Under the pieces are notes generated by a model. It had not been told where the DNA came from. It searched no databases and worked only from the letters and a program-made list of their open reading frames with translations. The translations under genes and the position numbers were made by a program. This document shows positions 6,494 to 9,107 of a DNA stretch of 9,107 nucleotides, piece by piece. Position 1 is the first letter of the stretch, and each line of letters begins with the position of its first letter. Origin of the DNA: Burkholderiaceae bacterium (GTDB taxonomy: Bacteria; Pseudomonadota; Gammaproteobacteria; Burkholderiales; Burkholderiaceae); contig CANBPJ010000068.1 of NCBI GenBank assembly GCA_947371415.1, positions 1-9,107 on the forward strand, read 5' to 3'.

Positions 6494-7906
6494 TTAAAAT
6501 TCAGCATGAACCCTAAAAGATAAGATGTTTACCGGACCGCGGGCAGAGTTATAGGCTGGATTGATGATGTGCTGGAAGTTCAAACCAGCAAGAACATTCT
6601 TAATCACGGTTGCGTTGTAATACACCTCTCCAATCCGCTCAGGCGTATAGGAGATGGTCTGGCTTGGGCTGGCATAGTCTCCAATGAAATAAGAAACTCC
6701 GCCTGCTTGAAGATAGCCGCGACGATAGCTGGATAAACCGTTTCGCATCATCGAGATGCCAATGCTGTCATTGGGACGCTTCCATTGAGTGCCATTCATT
6801 CCCATACCCACGGATATAGAGTTGTCAGCCTCAGTAAAGGACATGGTTTCGGTATGGCCATCAGAAGTAAAGGCGCGCGCATAGACACCAAGATCATTTG
6901 TTAAGGCTTGCTCTCCATGAAGACCGATACCGGTTTTGTACTGCATGTTATTTCGCACATTGTTAATCGCTTGTGTGCCCTGCGCATTATTTTGAATAAC
7001 GTAATTGGTCGCATCTGAGAAACGTGCCAACATCATTTTGTTGCGGTAGGCTAGGACACTCACCTTACCTGGTAGATCGACAATATTGTGCTGACGCTCT
7101 ACCTCAACCTGATCACCATAGGTGTTAAAGATTTGCCAATTCAGATCACGGCCATTGGGTGACTTGGGAGCAAGCATCCGTGAGGCACGCATGACCCAAT
7201 TATCAAGATACCACTCGCCCGCCAAACCCCAGCTATAGCCTCTCGCATCAGCCGCATAGTCATAGGCGAGATAGGTCATATTGCCCCAGTTCATGAATTG
7301 AACACGGGGATCTTTGGCATAACGGCTATCGTCAAAAATATCGAGCGTGGAAAACTGGCCGCCTGTAAGTACAACGCGGTTACTACTCACCGTCTGGGTA
7401 ATTTGATTGGCTTCGTTTTCAAGAACAACCTTATCGCCTTCTTGATTAATTGTATGGCGCGCAAAGGCACGAGCAGAATAAAACTTAGCTTGAGCACCAT
7501 TGGCTTTAGTTGCCTCACCATTGGTAAATCCACCCAAACCTGTCAAGCCAGAAAATGCTACACCAGAAACTACTTCTGGATTGAAATACACATCGGTGTT
7601 GGGCGCAATGCGAGCCCCAAAGAACAAAGTGCCCGACCAGGTGTAACTCATCGCTTTATCACTAGATAAGCTATTCATACCCGAGTATGAGGAGGTGAAA
7701 TTGTTATAGCGCTGATTTATGTAGGTGGTTTGGCCATGCACGTTCACCGGCATCCCCCAAATACTTCCCTCGGTGGGGAGATCCTGAATCGGGGCGGCAA
7801 AGGTTGCAATTTGATCCGAACCAGATCCAGCCTTCTGGGCGAACGCTGTTGTGCTGCAAATAGCAGCCAGCAAACTCAGCAAGAGAAGATAGGACTTGTG
7901 GGTCAT
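6494..7906 (-). CDS. OprB-type carbohydrate/solute porin, first gene of the efflux operon
   Basis: A 470-residue outer-membrane beta-barrel protein. The signal peptide is MTHKSYLLLLSLLAAICSTTAFA, shown in two parts: a basic MTHK start and a Leu-rich core, with cleavage after AFA at residue 23. The mature part alternates polar and aromatic residues as in barrel strands and ends in Phe (RVHAEF), the outer-membrane assembly signal. Motifs that I associate with the OprB carbohydrate-porin family are FSTLDIFDDSRYAKDPRVQF (185-204), YDYAADARGYSWG (215-227) and NPAYNSARGPVN (449-460). Known members pass sugars or other small solutes; the substrate here cannot be read from sequence. It sits upstream of the efflux channel gene on the same strand with no terminator-like hairpin between them, so co-transcription is likely. 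The ATG at 7906 has no Shine-Dalgarno, and no other start preserves the signal peptide. A porin heading a metal-efflux operon might serve the same metal response or might only be a neighbour. Confidence 0.85.
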   Translation of the reverse strand: MTHKSYLLLLSLLAAICSTTAFAQKAGSGSDQIATFAAPIQDLPTEGSIWGMPVNVHGQTTYINQRYNNFTSSYSGMNSLSSDKAMSYTWSGTLFFGARIAPNTDVYFNPEVVSGVAFSGLTGLGGFTNGEATKANGAQAKFYSARAFARHTINQEGDKVVLENEANQITQTVSSNRVVLTGGQFSTLDIFDDSRYAKDPRVQFMNWGNMTYLAYDYAADARGYSWGLAGEWYLDNWVMRASRMLAPKSPNGRDLNWQIFNTYGDQVEVERQHNIVDLPGKVSVLAYRNKMMLARFSDATNYVIQNNAQGTQAINNVRNNMQYKTGIGLHGEQALTNDLGVYARAFTSDGHTETMSFTEADNSISVGMGMNGTQWKRPNDSIGISMMRNGLSSYRRGYLQAGGVSYFIGDYASPSQTISYTPERIGEVYYNATVIKNVLAGLNFQHIINPAYNSARGPVNILSFRVHAEF

Positions 7907-8094
7907 TCACAATTTCACAATAAGTAGTGTCAATGACTAATAAATGACTAAGAGCCAGATCTACCGAGGTAACAAATAAGACAAATTAGATGGGCACGGC
8001 GTGAGATTGAAGCTCAACAGGGGTGCAGGCCAAATTATCCCCAAAATGGAGCAATTTACCTAGAATTTATGTCGATTTAGTGACTTATGGGCAA
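7907..8094. other. Intergenic region between recR and the porin (188 bp)
   Basis: No gene is supported here. Besides the tandem repeat near the porin, it holds a lone GATAAT on the minus strand (plus-strand ATTATC at about 8034-8039) with only a weak TAGGTA 17 bases upstream, and a TTGCCC (8089-8094)/CATAAA pair with 17-base spacing directly after the recR stop. A degenerate Pho-like pattern (AAGTCAC-TAAA-TCGACAT) overlaps that second pair. Small palindromes occur at 7995-8003 (CACGGCGTG) and 8007-8017 (TTGAAGCTCAA). I see no G+C-rich hairpin followed by T residues, so no intrinsic terminator separates recR from the efflux operon. Confidence 0.6.
7917..7950 (-). promoter_or_regulatory. Pho-box-like tandem repeat plus -10 upstream of the porin
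   Basis: The minus strand carries TAGTCAT-TTAT-TAGTCAT (18 bp, 7933-7950): two identical 7-bp repeats with an 11-bp period (the identity extends to 9 bases, TTAGTCATT). The E. coli Pho box is CTGTCAT, four A/T-rich bases, CTGTCAT, so five of seven bases per repeat and the geometry agree. Exactly ten bases downstream is TATTGT (7917-7922), the distance at which PhoB promoters such as phoA place their -10. The -35 is absent in its usual place, as in activator-dependent promoters. The repeat could equally serve another OmpR-family response regulator, for example a metal-sensing one; no regulator gene is in the window. Transcription would start at about 7910-7906, giving an almost leaderless porin mRNA. 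Confidence 0.45.
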
Positions 8095-8718
8095 CTAGCC
8101 AACAGTGCGGCGGTCCATCAGCGCTCTGGCCAAGGTGCCGGCATCCACATACTCAAGTTCGCCACCCACCGGAATACCTCTCGCAATTCTGGTGACTTTA
8201 ATACCTTTTGATTTGAGCACCTCACCAATGTAGTGGGCTGTAGCCTCACCTTCACTCGTGAAATTCGTTGCTAGAACAACTTCTCTTACTAGCGCTCCCG
8301 TATCCGGGGCTTCAATACGATTAAGCAATCGATCAAAATGGATTTCATTGGGGCCCATGCCATCGAGTGGTGAGATACGCCCCATCAGTACAAAGTAATT
8401 GCCTTTGAAACTCAGCGTCTGCTCCACCATCACTTGGTCAGCAGGCGTCTCTACAATGCATAGCAATGATGGATCACGACGATCATCGCTACAAGTGCCA
8501 CAGATTTGGGTTTCTGAAAAAGTATTACAGCGAGCGCAGTGACCTACAGTCTCTACTGCCTCGCCTAATGATTTGGCAAGCACTGCCGCCCCATTACGAT
8601 CATGCTGAAGAAGATAGAAAGCCATGCGTTGTGCAGACTTGGGGCCAACTCCAGGCAATACGCGCAGTGCCTCGATCAGTCGACCAAGGGCATCTTGCGG
8701 AGCTTCATGACGCGCCAT
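8095..8718 (-). CDS. recR: Recombination protein RecR
   Basis: Cytoplasmic recombination mediator that works with RecF/RecO to load RecA onto SSB-coated single-stranded gaps. It has 207 residues, a normal length (about 200). The helix-hairpin-helix is LPGVGPKSAQRMAFYLL (21-37). The zinc finger is C61-x2-C64...C73-x2-C76. The Toprim domain runs from about 86 (LCIVETPADQVMVEQT) through GRISPLDGMGP (113-123) to ATNFTSEGEATAHY (150-163). The C-terminal motif is RIARGIPVGGELEYVDAGTLARAL. All key residues seem intact. The ATG at 8718 overlaps the ebfC stop in TAATG and has no good Shine-Dalgarno of its own, so translation is likely coupled to ebfC. The ebfC-recR order is the conserved bacterial arrangement, usually behind dnaX. 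Confidence 0.98.
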   Translation of the reverse strand: MARHEAPQDALGRLIEALRVLPGVGPKSAQRMAFYLLQHDRNGAAVLAKSLGEAVETVGHCARCNTFSETQICGTCSDDRRDPSLLCIVETPADQVMVEQTLSFKGNYFVLMGRISPLDGMGPNEIHFDRLLNRIEAPDTGALVREVVLATNFTSEGEATAHYIGEVLKSKGIKVTRIARGIPVGGELEYVDAGTLARALMDRRTVG

Positions 8719-9041
8719 TAAAACGGCAACTTAAAACCAGGAGGCATTGGCATACCAGCAGTGGCGCCAGACATCACCTGGGAGTTAGCGGCCTCAACTT
8801 GCTTAAATGCTTCTGCATAAGCGGTCACGAGTAAATCTTCCAGCATTTCACGATCATCCATTGCGGCAGGATCGATCTGAATGCGCTTCATTTCGTGCTT
8901 GCCAGAGATCGTGACTTTAACGAGTCCGCCAGCGGCTTGGCCAGTGACTTCCAGCGCAGCCAATTGCTCTTGCGCTACTTTCATCTTCTCTTGCATCTGC
9001 TGGGCTTGTTTCATCAAACCAGCAAGGCCACCTTTCATCAT
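8718..9041 (-). CDS. ebfC: YbaB/EbfC nucleoid-associated DNA-binding protein
   Basis: A small (107-residue) dimeric DNA-binding protein associated with the nucleoid. The N-terminal helix MMKGGLAGLMKQAQQMQEKM is characteristic of the family, followed by the conserved core ALEVTGQAAGGLVKVTISGK (34-53), HEMKRIQIDPAAMDD, LEDLLVTAYAEAF, and a Met/Gly/Pro-rich tail ending in PPGFKLPF. The ATG at 9041 is nine bases after AAAGGA (9051-9056); the next codon is also ATG but sits too far from the Shine-Dalgarno, so 9041 is preferred. The stop TAA shares its last base with the recR start. It is upstream of recR as in most bacteria; dnaX would be expected next but lies beyond the window. Confidence 0.97.
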   Translation of the reverse strand: MMKGGLAGLMKQAQQMQEKMKVAQEQLAALEVTGQAAGGLVKVTISGKHEMKRIQIDPAAMDDREMLEDLLVTAYAEAFKQVEAANSQVMSGATAGMPMPPGFKLPF

Positions 9042-9107
9042 CGCTTTATTTCCTTTATTTACTGAACTTGTGTATATCTAAGTATTGTTTATTGAACGCA
9101 ACATTTA
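9042..9107 (-). promoter_or_regulatory. ebfC: Upstream region of ebfC: ribosome binding site and weak promoter candidate
   Basis: The minus strand is A/T-rich. AAAGGA (9051-9056) is the ebfC Shine-Dalgarno. TTGCGT (9096-9101) followed after 17 bases by GATATA (9073-9078) could be a weak sigma-70 promoter. One frame is open from the window edge to a TAA at about 9057-9059, but its residues (NVAFNKQYLDIHK) do not look like the end of DnaX to me, so I do not call a gene here. Only the ribosome binding site is well supported. Confidence 0.35.

Noticed and set aside
7298..7669. A 123-codon open frame on the plus strand, antisense to the porin
   Set aside because: It lies wholly inside the porin gene, has no recognisable domain, and its residues look like a shadow translation of barrel codons.
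7928..7933. TTGACA (minus strand), a perfect -35 hexamer upstream of the porin
   Set aside because: At the normal 17-base spacing the -10 would fall on the start codon (GTGAAT); it is more simply part of the sequence after the tandem repeat.
7995..8017. Two small palindromes, CACGGCGTG and TTGAAGCTCAA, in the recR-porin gap
   Set aside because: Arms of only four bases are expected by chance and they do not align with any convincing promoter.
8066..8094. A second, degenerate Pho-like repeat next to the recR stop with a TTGCCC/CATAAA pair
   Set aside because: The half-sites differ from each other and match poorly, and the region is A/T-rich; mentioned only in the intergenic entry.
8466..8834. 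A 122-codon open frame on the plus strand opposite recR/ebfC
   Set aside because: It covers two certain genes in antisense, with no motif and no ribosome binding site worth noting.
9042..9107. An open frame at the window edge as the 3' end of dnaX
   Set aside because: Only about 16 codons are visible and they do not resemble a DnaX C-terminus; context alone is not enough.
1..9107. Mobile elements, CRISPR arrays, tRNA/rRNA genes, toxin-antitoxin or defence modules
   Set aside because: Searched by eye on both strands; no transposase, terminal inverted repeats, spaced repeats or RNA-gene signatures were found.

Overview
The window looks like a chromosomal piece of a betaproteobacterium, most likely a Burkholderiales member close to Polynucleobacter. 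That is an inference from moderate G+C, the ebfC-recR pair, the OprB-type porin with the C-terminal signature NPAYNSARGPVN...HAEF, and the protein families overall. No rRNA, tRNA or other taxonomic marker is present. Every gene supported lies on the minus strand, so transcription runs from high to low coordinates.

Reading in that direction: (1) a housekeeping pair, ebfC (nucleoid-associated protein YbaB/EbfC) and recR (recombination mediator), overlapping by one base (TAATG); (2) a 188-bp intergenic region (7907-8094) with no recognisable terminator but with a tandem 7-bp repeat of 11-bp period resembling a PhoB/OmpR-family operator just upstream of the next gene; (3) an OprB-type carbohydrate/solute porin; (4) a complete tripartite heavy-metal efflux pump in the order outer-membrane factor, periplasmic adaptor, and CzcA/CusA-type RND pump; (5) the 5' part of surE (survival protein E, a nucleotidase/phosphatase), starting one base after the pump stop codon and running off the window at position 1.

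The five genes porin-OMF-adaptor-RND-surE are packed as an operon. The three downstream junctions are 5-9, 0 and 1 bases long; only the porin/OMF junction (6290-6493) leaves room for another promoter, and it contains a perfect TATAAT. The pump would gather substrate from the periplasm or inner membrane (RND), with the adaptor bridging to a TolC-like outer-membrane channel. The RND protein has the acidic TM4 relay typical of heavy-metal exporters (D395, D401, E408). No CusF, metal-binding chaperone, P-type ATPase or dedicated regulator is present, so the metal cannot be named with confidence; the DFG-type TM4 motif leans toward divalent cations rather than Cu(I)/Ag(I).

No mobile element, CRISPR array, tRNA, rRNA or integrase was seen. 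The most interesting features are regulatory and organisational: a Pho-box-like element correctly spaced to a -10 that would give an almost leaderless porin mRNA, an internal promoter that calls the OMF start into question, and the capture of surE by the efflux operon.
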